Assembly: GCF_933775445.1 (NCBI RefSeq)
Contig: NC_065875.1
Span: forward strand, 20,211,555-20,275,554
Direction: 5' to 3'
Length of the DNA: 64,000 bases
Source: Argentina anserina
Taxonomy: Eukaryota; Streptophyta; Magnoliopsida; Rosales; Rosaceae
This document shows positions 23,691-35,489 of the stretch, piece by piece. The notes beneath the pieces are model-generated. The model did no database searches, was not told the origin of the DNA, and worked only from the letters and a program-made list of their open reading frames with translations. The translations under genes and the position numbers were made by a program. How positions within the stretch are numbered: position 1 is the stretch's first letter; each line of letters begins with the position of its first letter.

Positions 23691-24434
23691 AAGAAATAAA
23701 GCGGAGCCAGAAGCCCTGAATTTTCTCTGCAATTTTTCTTATTTATTTTCTGGAATTCCTGATTTTCACTACACTCGCTGCTGCGATGGATGACACGTGG
23801 GTAGTTTGGTATTTGGACGGTGTGGATTGAGGGGATTGGGTGGGGGATGTGTGAGTTAGTGGTGAAATTGTGGGAAAGGGAATCATTTTGTCGTCGATGG
23901 AGATTTTATCTTATTTTCATTTGGAGAGGTGCTTCTTTTTCTTGAATTCTCAAACCTGCCTCTACTTTTTGGATATTCTACTATGGCCCTTTAAAATTCC
24001 TCTTGTTTACGGCAATCCGCCTTTGGCTTTATGATACTGAAGAGCATGCTCTCAATTTCTTTGTATTGGGGACTTATGTGAAGATTAGAAAATGTTACGT
24101 TAGAAATAAAACAAAACTATTGAGACTTGATATCGAAGCATTATATTAAGTGAAATATATGCATATTAACTACTCAATTATTTATATGCGATGAAATATG
24201 ATAATATATAATAAATATATATGTAGTGATTTAGAATGATAATGTGAATGGTAAAATGACCGGTTAAGAAGAGAGAGCGCAAAATGAGCTATATGACCAC
24301 CAATCTTGTGTATTAATGTGATCCATTTGAATGAGAACTTGCAAGAGGTGTTTCGTGAGTAATAAGGTGTGGTGTATTAGATTTGTTGAAATATTTTAAA
24401 GCGGAGAGTTCAACATATATGGATATTATTTAGG
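23691..24434. other. Upstream region of the unknown minus-strand gene
   Basis: No gene seen. The DNA is AT-rich with no clear TATA box. It would include the promoter of the minus-strand gene that starts near 23690. Confidence 0.4.
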
Positions 24435-24442
24435 TGACCATT

Positions 24443-25050
24443 CAGTGGCGGATCTTGGACGGACGTTTAGGGGATACTTGATCTAGAATTGTAATCTATG
24501 GAGGATTTGAAATTTGGCCGAAGGCTAAATTTTTTTATTGACAATGTACTCAAAATACTATGTGATTCACTTTTGAACTGATTGTTTTACATTATCTGCA
24601 TCAAAATACCTCCAAACATATGTAACCGAGGGTGTATGGAAAGCAAACGTAGAAAGCCAGAAATCCCAAATGGGAAGATCCCCAATTCAATCATGACATT
24701 CAGTGCTCACTAGAGGAGTGGAGGCCGCGAAATTAATTACTCTAATTTAAGAATTAGACTTTAGTTTTTAGGGTTAGAGATTTAATTTTATAGAAAAAAA
24801 GAAGGGAGAAGAAGACACAAGAGATAAAAAGAAAAAAAAATTGGTGGTCCGTGTGAGATTATAGATGTTGTTGTGGGAGGGAATTGGGTGTGGGTGTGTG
24901 TATGTAGAAGTGTTGGTAGAAGGATTGAGTGTGAGAGAGAGTAAGGGATGCTAGTCCTAATTAAAAAAAATTAATACCAATTTTTTTTGTCTTTCTAATT
25001 GAGTTGGGGATGTTTTAGCATCCCTAAGCTTGTAATAAGATCTGCCCCTG
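24443..25050. mobile_element. Non-autonomous hAT-type element (608 bp)
   Basis: The ends cagtggcggatct (24443) and agatctgcccctg (ending 25050) are imperfect terminal inverted repeats. The element is flanked on both sides by the exact 8-bp duplication tgaccatt (24435-24442 and 25051-25058). An 8-bp duplication with CAG...CTG ends is typical of the hAT superfamily. No transposase ORF is present, so mobility would need enzyme from elsewhere. Confidence 0.9.
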
Positions 25051-25058
25051 TGACCATT

Positions 25059-26320
25059 GATGCAATAACATTGTCAATTGCCCCTCACAAGTGAAATGTC
25101 ATTACATGGAATACATGTTCAACAGTTTCTATCTCTCATTTTTTATTGTTATTTTCTTATATATGGGGATGTTGATTTAATATTCGTATGGTGATTCAGA
25201 GAAGTAGTGTTGTGTTATATTATTCAACTTCTTAATGTCATTTGACATTACAAGTGAATATGCATAGTGAGTCCCAAGTTTTAACCATAGTTTTCATTGT
25301 ATTCAAGATGTAGAAATAAGCGCATCAGAATCAACATGAAAGAAATATAAGAAACATGAACTAAAGAAGCAACAAAAACCCAAAGAAACAAAGACTAAAC
25401 TAGTTAACTAGAGTACTTAAAAGAGAGATTGGCACATGTGATTAGGAAAAGAAGTAGGACCGATTAGAAAAGGATGAAATTGAGTCCTTGGTTGTATAAA
25501 TTTCAAAAGTGTTAGGACTTTTAAGAAATTAATTTATTTATAGTGGAGGGAATCTTTTCCAAATTTTCAAAATGAACCAGCCAGGCGCCAGCTCCCTCAT
25601 TTCCCCTCAAATAAAATGCCCCCTTTCATATTTGGGCCAGTTGACCCGTATCAGTAAATCGGGTTGTTGTTCGGTAGGCCCATGCACCTTTTTGGAGTAA
25701 ATAATACAGGATACATGTATTACGTACACTCGTACAGAATCTATTCTTCTGTAACATTTATATCAACAAGTACGACTCACGTACGCCAAATAAATAAAGC
25801 CCTCACTAATTTTTCTGATGCTCCATCTAATCAATCACCCATAAGGCCATAACCCATACAAGAATGATATACCTAGAATGGGTGACCCATTCAAAACTGC
25901 ATGATCGCTACAAAGTTCCTTAGCTAGCTCCTAGATTATGATTAAGCTTTTGGCTTCATTATTTATACAATCCCCTTATCGGATTAATCTTTCGTAAACA
26001 TTTTACATCTTATTGGTTAGCCGGTTAGGTGTCAGTGTTGTTTGATGTTTACATTATATTCACAACCTGCATGCGAATTCAGGTATCAAAGCCACCACCA
26101 AACATGATCGAGCCGGTTACATTATACTGATTATAGGCTAGGTTAGCACCGGCTTCTATTGGATATTTATTCCCCTAAAATTAAATTAATTTTTTTACAA
26201 GATCCCCTAAAATTAATTAATATTGGGATTCTTATGATTAATTACAGAATATTTCTATTTCCTATTATAGGTAGGAGGTAGCTGATTTGTTAGTGACTCG
26301 GTGATATATATGCGTCTTTC
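25059..26320. other. Intergenic, no gene recognised
   Basis: No supported coding or RNA gene. The ORF at 25664-25852 has no domain features. The last part is the upstream region of the DUF1517 gene. Confidence 0.5.
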
Positions 26321-26324
26321 TCCT

Positions 26325-26333
26325 CTATATATA
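26325..26333 (+). promoter_or_regulatory. TATA box of the DUF1517 gene
   Basis: ctatatata lies 65-73 bases before the ATG at 26398, giving a short leader of about 40 bases. Confidence 0.65.
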
Positions 26334-26397
26334 CTGAGCTCTTAACAGAGCTTCTGCTATCCTTTCAAGTCAAAGTTCGATAATCGATACAAGTCTG

Positions 26398-28408
26398 ATG
26401 GCAACAACTATGCTGCTCATCGAAGCCAGGCCATTGAGATTGAAGCAAAGCACCCTATTACACACCTTTCGTCCTCTTCCAATAAAAATATTCCAGTTAG
26501 GCACATCAATGTTAAGCTATCCACGTTGCTTTGCTCCAGGTCCTAGATTTAAGAACCCTAAATTATCTCATTATTATTCCTTGCCGGCTGAAAAGACCCA
26601 CTACTTCACCGCCGACTCTACATCAGATAATCCATCTCTGTCTCACTGCCTCCATGTTTTCAAAGATAATCGGTCTGTAGCAGCAAACCCTAATTATACA
26701 GCCGTTCTAAGCAAGTTATGGGAAAAGTCTCTCGAGGCAATGAGGAAACCGGCAACGGCTGCCGTGCTGTTGGGTTTGTTAGTGATGTACAACCCCAACT
26801 CAGCAGCACTGGCAACTCCAGTGGGTCGGGTCGGTGGTAGCTTCACTAGCTGCTTGACATCATACACTACGACCTCGCATAATCCATCTGACAATTCTTC
26901 GACCAGAATCAAAATGTACGACATCGGATACTACGATCCGCTCTGGGACTGGATACTCGGCGGGGTCCTTGCTACATACGTTGTAGGGGGAATGATTATT
27001 GTTATCTTGACAGTTGATAAAAAGTTTGTGTTTGGTGCATCGTTAATTTTGTGGACAGCTATTATGGCTATTTGGTTTCATTCTCTGGGTCAAACAAGTG
27101 TTGTCAAGCTCCAGCTTCAGGTATATAGGAATGTTAATTACATATGCAAATAAAAATGTACAATATCGTTTTCTATTACTGATAGCTAATCCATATGTGT
27201 GTGCATGTTTATGCATTTTTTACTTGATATTCCCATAGTGTAATTTGTCAAACACGGCGCGAGCATTGCAAATGGATCTTAATCGGATTGCTGAAGCTGC
27301 AAATCCCCATACGCATGAGGGTTTGAGATATGTTGTGAGAGGTGAGTTATATATCCTTCTTGTTAATTACAATATTACTTTCCCTCCGCTCTTCTGACTT
27401 TATTTTCGCTAAATCTTTGGTTACAGATACAGCTATAGCTATACTCAGGCAACCTGATGATTGCATTTCCGGTTACTCATCTGTGAGTAAATATCATTGC
27501 TTCTCTAAATAATAACCTTTAAATTTATGTTTGAATTTGTTTGACTAAAATCATATAATTTCTACATGTTCATACACCAATTTTATTTGTACGTTGACAC
27601 ATTTCCCTACTTTCGGATGGTTTTGGCCATCGGTTAATATTGGTAACCTTGTAACCATATTGTACATATAGAATTGGATTGGTTTTAGCAAAATGTGTAT
27701 GCAGACGCTTGTTTAAATAGACTGGTAATTTGTATACATATCAGAAATTTGTTAAGGAACTCGGTTAAGCTTCTCGTGTTAATAATGATAGGTGGTCATA
27801 TCAAAGTTTGGTAGAGCGGCTGCCCAGCAATGTTTTAATAAACTTGCTGTTAGAGAGAAGATTAGATATGACAAAGAGACGATGGTCAATTTGGATAATA
27901 TAAAGTCCCAAAGCATGGCAAGTCAGAGATATACTGATGAATCCCATAATGACGATATAGTGGTAAACACTTTCAACTCCATATCTCTGCTGAATAATGT
28001 CATAGCAAAAATATATTCTGGATTGCAAAAAAAGGGTCATCGATCAATATTTTGTTGTTTCAACTTCATATCTCTGCTGACCTTTAATTAAAACCAAAAA
28101 CTTGCTGCTAGGTTACAATATTACTTGCTGCTGAAGGGAAGTCTAAGTCGCTCACTATCACTGACAGCAGCGACGTGATAAGAGTGTTGGAGGAGCTTGC
28201 GTCCATTGATCCCAGCAAAAGAGTATTAGTAAGAACAAAAATGTCGACTAGTAATAATTTTTAAGTTTTGTTTACCTCTTATTGAGATAAGTAGTTATAT
28301 TTCATTCTTTCATGTTTTTATTGTGCACAGGGAGTAGAGGTCTTGTGGAGTATTCCTCAGTTATCTTCGAAAGTTCGAATGCAGGAAGCTAGCAATTATA
28401 CTAACTGA
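26398..28408 (+). CDS. DUF1517 plastid membrane protein, FLAP1-like
   Basis: Six exons: 26398-27120, 27239-27341, 27427-27482, 27792-27962, 28112-28228 and 28331-28408. All introns are GT-AG and phases are consistent, giving 415 aa. DUF1517 proteins are plant and cyanobacterial membrane proteins; Arabidopsis FLAP1, in chloroplasts, takes part in acclimation of photosynthesis to fluctuating light. Residues 1 to about 60 are rich in Ser, Arg and Pro and acid-poor, like a transit peptide. A hydrophobic stretch near residue 120 ends in ALATP, and two helices follow near 185-204 and 211-230. The family core begins in exon 2 (RIAEAANPHTHEGLRYVVRD), continues through AILRQPDDCISGYSSV and VTILLAAEGKSKSL, and ends with VLWSIPQ. 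The N-terminal Gly-rich segment (GRVGGSF) is shorter than usual. Whether it is the FLAP1 orthologue or a diverged paralogue cannot be said. Confidence 0.88.
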
Positions 28409-30186
28409 ATAATTACCTCATAATTAAACCAATAATGTTTCAAAGATTATAAACAAGCTGTGTAGCCATATGCCTTCGTTTATTCTGAATGATATATAGT
28501 TTGCTTACATTTTTAATATACACTTTTTGTCTATTACATTTAATTTATTGGCTTGAATTGATGTTATGTTCTGTAAGAGTAGCAGTAAAGGTACTTGAAA
28601 TTTGATGGCACAAAGTTATTTGACACCAAAAGCCATATATAGCAATATGTTCAAATGTGAAAACGAGGCGAATGTGATTTGGTAAAGCCTCGTGAGGCGA
28701 GAGACCGGATCAGATGTCATGTAATTAGATTATATTCAATAAATTGATCATCTTTAGGGGTTAATCTACTATACATCAATGTATGTTATACATCCTACAT
28801 CCGACGGTTGATAATGGATATTATTTTTCTGACCCCACTTATAAAACAATATCGACCGTCAGATATAGGATGTATAACATACATTGATGTATATTAGAAT
28901 TTTCCCATCTTTTGATCATCTTTAGCCCTTTCCAATGGGGACTAACTTAATAAGGACTTGTTAAGTACTTTTAATCTTAACCACTAGAGCTTTCACCTAG
29001 AAGAAACAAACTATTCTCTCCATATAATCCAGCAACATCACTATTCTCACGTTTTATCTCTAATTTCAACCAAAACAAGTAAGTGAAGGTGATTCGCCGT
29101 ATCTTGATATGACCAAACCCTCAAACTGCAAATTACGACAACAATATTATCAAGTAAAACAATCTAAACCAAGATTAGATAAGAGGTATATTTTATCTCA
29201 GCATTAAAATCAAAATCCAAATAAAACTATCAAACCCCAAATACAAATTCATAGAATACAAGACTGAAAGTAGACTAATTTGTTCTTCAATATAGCACCC
29301 AACATCGAAATATATAAGATAACAATTAATCATCATAATTTGATTCAACTCGAGAGATCTGTACCGAGTCTTGAAGACGATGACACCCTATTAGACACGG
29401 GTGATAGCCTCTGAGCATTATGGGTAAAACTCAATCAAGCTATTCAGATTCTAGTCTTCTGAATCTCCCCACATGAATCCATGAATAGTTGTTTCTTGTT
29501 CCATATTTCTGAGATACATATTCAATCGCTAAAGAGAGAGTGAGAGGAGGAGAGATGAGAGAGTCATAACGCCGTAATACTAACGTTTCGTCTAACTCTC
29601 CTCTGTTAAGAGTCATTTTTACAACCTTGAAAATATTAATTAGAAAAATACACGTGTTGATTGTGGTCGCTCTTGCTTACCATAGTTGGTCTGCTAAGTT
29701 TTCTCCCTTTTATATTGACTATCATTAACACTAAATAACGACGTTTGTGCAATCTGTTAATCCTTCAGCTGGTTCAATAGCATCAAGGTGCCTTTAAGCT
29801 CCCTGGTTTTAAAGCGTAAAATGAACTTCGAATTTCTCACACATTGCATGAAAATCTTAATGATTTGACTTGCTTGGAGATTCACCATTGTCAACATCTT
29901 GTCCATGATGAAAAAATAACAGATCTTTTCCATATATCTCTTGATATGTTTAACAAAATTACCATTGCATCATAATTCAAAGCTTTCTGGACTTCAATAA
30001 GCTTTTTCTCTATAACATCAGGATGGATCACAACCTTTCCTGGTTTTAGAAGTAAATGATTAAATTGGTTTCAGAAGTTGGCCAATATTTGATCCAGCAT
30101 ATATTAGATGATAAAGACATTTTCCCTTGAAACTACACAGAGTTACCCACCTAGGTGACCTAGCCTTCCATTGACTTTGGCCTCAA
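28409..30186. other. Intergenic region with a MITE and a short coding relic
   Basis: Downstream of the DUF1517 gene. Contains the foldback element at 28764-28899. At 29826-29975 a plus-strand reading frame without its own start (RISHTLHENLNDLTCLEIHH) looks protein-like but has stops on both sides and no identified family. The rest shows nothing recognisable. Confidence 0.45.
28764..28899. repeat. Foldback MITE of about 136 bp
   Basis: About 48 bp at 28764-28812 (atctactatacatcaatgta...) are nearly the reverse complement of 28850-28899 (...tacattgatgtatattagaat). The inverted arms are long and the centre is only about 37 bases. No clear target-site duplication was found. Confidence 0.85.
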
Positions 30187-31061
30187 TGTTTGGGCCTAAA
30201 ATAATACTCCGGTATTATCTAGACTACTTAGGCCCGTGGATCGGATATTTGGGGAAAGTATATCACAAAACAAGATTATCTGCCGTATTGGAATAGATTT
30301 AGGGGACTATCGCCGTAGAGAATCTGAGTTGATTAAGGAAGGTGAATCTAAATCAACTAGGAGGTTCTGAGGACTTGATTCGCAAGAAAGAACAATTTGT
30401 GTTCTCTATATAAGGAGGGTCGAATGCGTAGAATAACACACGCAACGTCAAACAAACTATCGCGCAACCGCATAGTGAAAGTCTCCTCACGGAGCAAAAG
30501 TCCGATTAGCTTCGGAAACCAAGTCTCCCCACGGAGCAAAAGTCAGATTAGCTTCGGCAACCAAGTCTCCCATCAGAGCAGAGCTACCCAGATGCACGCC
30601 TCGCGCTGCATGTAGCAACAAGTCCGATTAACTTCGGCAATTCGAGTCAAGTCCATCGAGTCGTTAGCCTAGCTTCTAACAAACCCAAAGCCTGCACTAG
30701 TCAACAAATTTCATTCGCAAGAGAGTCATGCTATTAACGACACAATATAAGCTCTGCTTTTCCCCAAGCGGTCAAAAGTAAGATCGGCCATCTACTTGAG
30801 GTGGAGTGAAAGGTACCTAGCAACTCTGGTTGTGTATAGGTCATTCGAACTTCAGCGGTTTATCAGCAACTGCGGAGCAATCGTCTGAGAGGAAGACAGT
30901 ACGTGGAGCGCGATCATTGTCAAACAAAACAACAGTTGTACCTAACTCAAAGGTACTGGCACGCCAACAACAACATAGAACGAAGGGTCGAACCGTCTAG
31001 GGTTCGACACCGGGGCTTGCTCATTGTTCTCTGAGGAGGATCCGTTTTCCCAGCTCGAACA
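30187..31061 (+). repeat. 5' LTR of the Tat element (875 bp)
   Basis: Starts TGTTTGGGCCT and ends CAGCTCGAACA. TATA box tatataa at 30407-30413, followed by the leader. It holds one more copy than the 3' LTR of a 42-bp unit containing cggagcaaaagtccgattag (region 30480-30570). Confidence 0.92.
30407..30413 (+). promoter_or_regulatory. TATA box in the Tat 5' LTR
   Basis: tatataa in the context ctctatataaggaggg, 220 bases into the LTR, marks the U3/R boundary. The same motif is at 44267-44273 in the 3' LTR. Confidence 0.75.
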
Positions 31062-31063
31062 TT

Positions 31064-31080
31064 TGGCATGCCTAGTGGGA
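31064..31080 (+). other. Putative primer binding site of the Tat element
   Basis: TGGCATGCCTAGTGGGA starts two bases after the 5' LTR. It begins TGG, complementary to a tRNA CCA end. I cannot name the tRNA with confidence. Confidence 0.55.
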
Positions 31081-31223
31081 CGGTGCCAAAGATAGCAAGC
31101 CGGAATCCTTACTCGCGAGGATATCCCTCTTGCTCGAAACCAGAGCATTCGCAGTGTGTTCCTCATAACACAGCGGCTTGCAGAGGTTTAACAACGGTCG
31201 AGGCATTACTGAAGTTTCGTGTG

Positions 31224-33337
31224 ATGGCGACACCAGAAGACATGCAACTAGCTTTCAAAGAGTTGACGACGGTAGTCAAGTCGTTAGAAGAGTCATTCGG
31301 CAATCGAATGACTGCAGTTGAGAGAACGTTGGATAATGTGTCACAACTACAGTCGGCACAGGGTCAGCGGCTGGCTAAGACCAACGACAGGATGAAGAAG
31401 TTGGTTCTGGGTGTCAATGAACACGCGAAGAACGCTCACTTGGAGTTCGCGGAGCAGGATGAGCGATTTAAGCAAATCGAAGAAGCGTTGGGGATCCAAT
31501 GGATTGTCGCCGGGCTTTACGAAAGCCAGAACCATGACAAGCCTATTGCCACCAGAAAGGGTAGGTCCAGCAAGAAAGATAGAGATGGTGTCAACAACGG
31601 CGCTGAAGAGGACGAGGCCAGAGGTGATGAGGCTGAAAAATTTGACACTGAGCTTGTCAGACTTACAAGGAGGAAGAAGGTAAAGGCTAAGAAATGGAAG
31701 TTCATGCTTGGAGGTTCCAGACGGTCGAACTCTCCCGAGGTTGAAACTTTACAAAAGGCGTTGGCACTTATTCAACCAAGCGGAAGACAAGAGCGTCAGC
31801 ACCAGTCCCGTCGCGAGCGACGAGAGGAGCATCGAGAGGAGTCTGAGCAAGACGTAGAGGAAGGTCAGAGCCTTACCAAGGAGCAAGTTCAGAAGATGAT
31901 CCAGGAAAGTGTGAGGACCATTCATGGCCATGTTGCCGCGAACATATCATATACAAGTCTGTTCCCGGAATGGGTGGCAGCATGCCCTTGGCCATCAGGT
32001 TATCGACTAATCAAGTTTCAGACTTTCTCAGAAGAGGGTTTCGAGAATGCAGCTGAACATATATCGCATTTGCACAGCGATTGTGGGCCGTACGCGTCTG
32101 ATTCAGTCTTGAAGATGAGGACTTTGGGTTCATCTCTGTCAGAGCCGGCGTTGTCTTGGTTCTCCAAATTAGCACCAAGGTCTATTTCGGATTGTCCATG
32201 CTCGAAACGATGTTTAAAACGATTTTTGGGAGTGTTGAGCCTGAAGTGGATTTGTCATCTTTGACTTCCATGTATCAACAGCCAATGGAGTCGGCAGTAG
32301 AGTTCCTAAAGAGGTTCAAGGTTCAGCAAGCAAAGTGCAAAACGCCGCTCGTGGAACAGAATGCTATTCGCATCGCCATAAAGGGTTTGGAGACCCGTCA
32401 GCGGGCCAAACATCATGATGCCTACTTTTCTAGTATGGCAGACTTAATGAACAAGGTAGGTCCTTACCAAGTGTTCCTCAGGGAGATGGAGGACAGTGCC
32501 ACAGTTCCGAAAGGTTCACCTGTATCTTATCACACTGGAACGTTGAAACCACGATATGCAGTTCCATCCGGGACTAAGAGGGTTTCCACTATCTACTCGC
32601 ATGTAGATCCTTTCTATACACCGTATCCATACGAAGAGCAGTGGGTCGAGGAAGTAGATGATGAAGTAGCTGCCGTAGAGATAGCTGGAAGACAGACATT
32701 GAAGTCTAAGGCTTTGAAGATGTCCAGGGATCCTGTCAAGATTTCTACAGCAGCATTCACCAAGCCTGAGTATGACTCGTACACCTACAACGCTCACAAG
32801 GCTCCAGAAATTCTGGATGAGTTGTTCACGAGTGGAAGAGTGAAGCATGTCACTGCGATGCCTACGGCAGCGCAGATCGAAGGGAAGAAGTATTGCAAGT
32901 TTCATAACTTGTTTAATCACCACACAGCTGATTGTGTTAAGCTCAAGGATCAGTTGCAGACTTGGATTAACAAAGGAATGCTTGGGGTAGACACTGAAAG
33001 AGCTGCAGCTTGGGTCGATGTTGATCCCTTCCCTACAGTGTCAGTGGTAGAAGTTGCACCATTGACAACACCGTTGAAGACTCATCGCCCTTCCAAGTTT
33101 GCTGAGTATACTTATGATGCGTCATTAGCTCATGAGATCTTGGACAAGTTTATTGCAGAGGGTGAAACCATTGTACCATGGATTGAGTTCCCTATCACGG
33201 ATGAAGTTAAAGGTAAACGGTATTGTAAGTTCCATAAAGTTTGGACTCATGATACTCGTATTTGCATACAGCTCAAGGACCAGGTACATCAGTGGTTAGA
33301 TGAGGGAGTGTTGTCCTTTGCTTCAGATCCTGATTAG
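31224..33337 (+). pseudogene. Tat element gag, one frameshift
   Basis: The ATG at 31224 opens a frame with a heptad-like N-terminal region (VKSLEESFGNRMTAVERTLD), then a charged linker (RRERREEHREESEQD near 31805-31845), then the gag capsid domain (FPEWVAACPWPSGYRLIKFQ near 31960 and SDSVLKMRTLGSSLSEPALS near 32095). The frame is lost near 32175-32205, and the capsid domain goes on in another frame (LETMFKTIFGSVEPEVDLSS) to TAG at 33337. Two related Cys/His segments follow, with C-K-F-H and H-x4-C spacing (KYCKFHNLFNHHTADC near 32890, and KRYCKFHKVWTHDTRIC near 33215). They look like an internal duplication of a degenerate knuckle. Confidence 0.8.
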
Positions 33338-34736
33338 GGTGTGGAGGCAACATCGAAAGGAGTATCTGCGGCGCAGGAGGTTGTGATAGCCAAGCAATCT
33401 GGCCCGGGGAAACAAAAGAGCGTTGTCCAGCACAAGGAACAAAATGTCTCAAAGGCCAAAACTTATGTTCTTTGCAATCGGTGAAAGAAAGAGTGTTCCA
33501 TAAACTGTGATAATGCTGATAGACACGAGGAGTCGCGAAGGCACCGAATGTCTCATTCGCCGGTAAATCTTTCCGAGGGGAAAGACTTCAAGAAAGCTAG
33601 AGTTCAGACAGATACTTATGCTCAAGTGTTGAAAAGGTCTGAGCAGGGTCGCGAACGTTCTTGCAGGGCAGCGAATGGGGACAAATGTAACAGAAGTTCA
33701 GGCTTCGGGCGAGGTCCTACAGCGGCCATACATACCACCTGCGCCGAGGTCGCTAAAACCCGATGTCTGGTACGTTCAGTAGCACGGAAGAGCTATGGAA
33801 GCTACGAAAACTCAGAAGAGGAACATTCAGAAACGATATGGCAGGGCTAAGCAAATGCTAGAGGCATATAACCGAGGAGAGCTCTCTCACGACCAGCTAG
33901 AGCAGCCACCTTGGTTGTTACGAGATACAGTTAAAAAGCTTAGTTACAAGCCATATGTGCACATTCGCCAGAATGATCGCCACAGGAGGGAACCATATCC
34001 CAGGGAAAGCGTTCATAGTCGAATTGAACGACCGATAGAAACTGCTCCTACACGAAGAGTTTCAATCCATGATAGGTTGTCTTACGCGTCCACTGATGGC
34101 AGAGCAACAAACAGGCAATACGTACAGGGTGTTTCTGCTCAGCAGAAACAACAGCAAAATAGTGTTGCGCAACCTGCGCAATCGAAATGGATGCCAAAAG
34201 GGTCTGTAAGTAAGCCAGGCCATCAGGAGCCAGTTCCAGAGAGAACTAAGCCACAGTTTGAATGGAAGCTGAAGATCAAAGAACCAACACTAGTGGTTCC
34301 AATAGTGCAAGAACCAACACTTGTGGTTCCAGAGGAAGTTGAGTATGCGGCAGTGGTTATTCCTCCTAAGGCTCCTCAGGAACAATCACTAACGGAGTAT
34401 CTCAGGAGTAAGTTCCCCTCGCGAACGTCAACTGGGTCCATGCCGGATGACGATATGGAAGAGTCAGGTGGTAATGAGCAAGGGTTAGAGATTTCTGATC
34501 CAGAGGACGAGCTGGAACAAGGGTATGATGATGAGATGGTCGCTACGCCAGACTGCAACATGTTTAACTTCTCTCGTGGGGATACCTTTGAGGAGGGAAC
34601 ACCGAAGCTAGACAGAGTGCGTAGTTGCAACATGGTGTTCACCTTGTCTTCGAAATATGCTCTTCCACGGCCAATGTCATCTCATCTATTCATTGGAGGT
34701 GAGACGCAGGCCCAGGAGGTGGGTACAGTCGCATAG
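33338..34736 (+). pseudogene. Gag-protease linker region of the Tat element
   Basis: The frame of the gag C-terminus continues with stops at 33337 and about 33482 to roughly 33850, then the protein-like frame at 33795-34736 takes over (KRNIQKRYGRAKQMLEAYNR, later QPAQSKWMPKGSVSK and a long acidic stretch). Such variable linkers lie before protease in Tat elements. It is not an independent gene. Confidence 0.6.
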
Positions 34737-34805
34737 TTGTCATCTACCGAGGTGCCAATTGTTGAGAGGGACTCGAGGAAAGAGTGAGCTGATAAATCTC
34801 ACACG

Positions 34806-35459
34806 ATGACAGAGCTCCAAAGCTTCTTTATGATGTTCACAAAGCCTACCGCGACCATGACTCATCACATTAAACCTTTATACATATCAACTGAGATGGA
34901 GGGTAAGAGAGTGAACAAAATCCTCGTCGACGGCGGTGCAGCAGTTAGTATCATTACCGTGAAAACAGTCGAAGCACTTGGAATCGCGAAGGAAAAGGTT
35001 CTCAGTAGTAATCTCAAGGTCAGGAGTTTTGCTGGCAACTTAACTAAGACCTTGGGAGTGTTAATCCTCAAAGTCAAAATAGGACCTTCGGAACTGTTTC
35101 AGACATTCTTCGTCACAGATTGCACCGCTCCATACAGCATCATATTGGGTAGGGATTGGATACATCGAGCTTACTGCATCCCTTCTACTCTACACCAAGA
35201 GATGTTGATGTGGGATCCCGCAACTAACAAGGCAGAATTAGTAAAGGCAGATGATCGACCATACTCGGTCGCGTCTTGTATCCTGGATGCTGAGTATTAT
35301 TATGGTGACATGAGGCCTTTGGGAGTTGCCGGGATAGATACTAAGGGTCGTCCAGTTGGGGTGACTTCTACAGAATTGACACGATGTGGTCTAGTACAGG
35401 TCAAGACAGACATCAATAGACCTGGCTTTATCGTGAAAGTCAAAAATCCTCATCCATGA
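34806..35459 (+). CDS. Tat element aspartic protease segment
   Basis: An open frame of 217 codons (start Met at 34806). The active-site loop is LVDGGAAVSIIT near residue 42, with the D-G-G form usual for Tat-type proteases instead of D-[ST]-G. The second family block, YSIILGRDWIHRAYCIPSTL, lies near residue 108. It would cleave the Gag-Pol polyprotein. It belongs to a longer polyprotein and not a separate gene. Confidence 0.8.
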   Translation: MTELQSFFMMFTKPTATMTHHIKPLYISTEMEGKRVNKILVDGGAAVSIITVKTVEALGIAKEKVLSSNLKVRSFAGNLTKTLGVLILKVKIGPSELFQTFFVTDCTAPYSIILGRDWIHRAYCIPSTLHQEMLMWDPATNKAELVKADDRPYSVASCILDAEYYYGDMRPLGVAGIDTKGRPVGVTSTELTRCGLVQVKTDINRPGFIVKVKNPHP

Positions 35460-35489
35460 GTACATCACTGGCCAAGGAGCAGGAGTAGG

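Noticed and set aside
29826..29975. Possible leucine-rich-repeat relic
   Set aside because: Only one repeat-like stretch is readable, with stops on both sides; too little to assign.
32880..33260. The two CKFH segments as a separate zinc-finger gene
   Set aside because: They are in frame with gag of the Tat element and fit a duplicated degenerate nucleocapsid knuckle.
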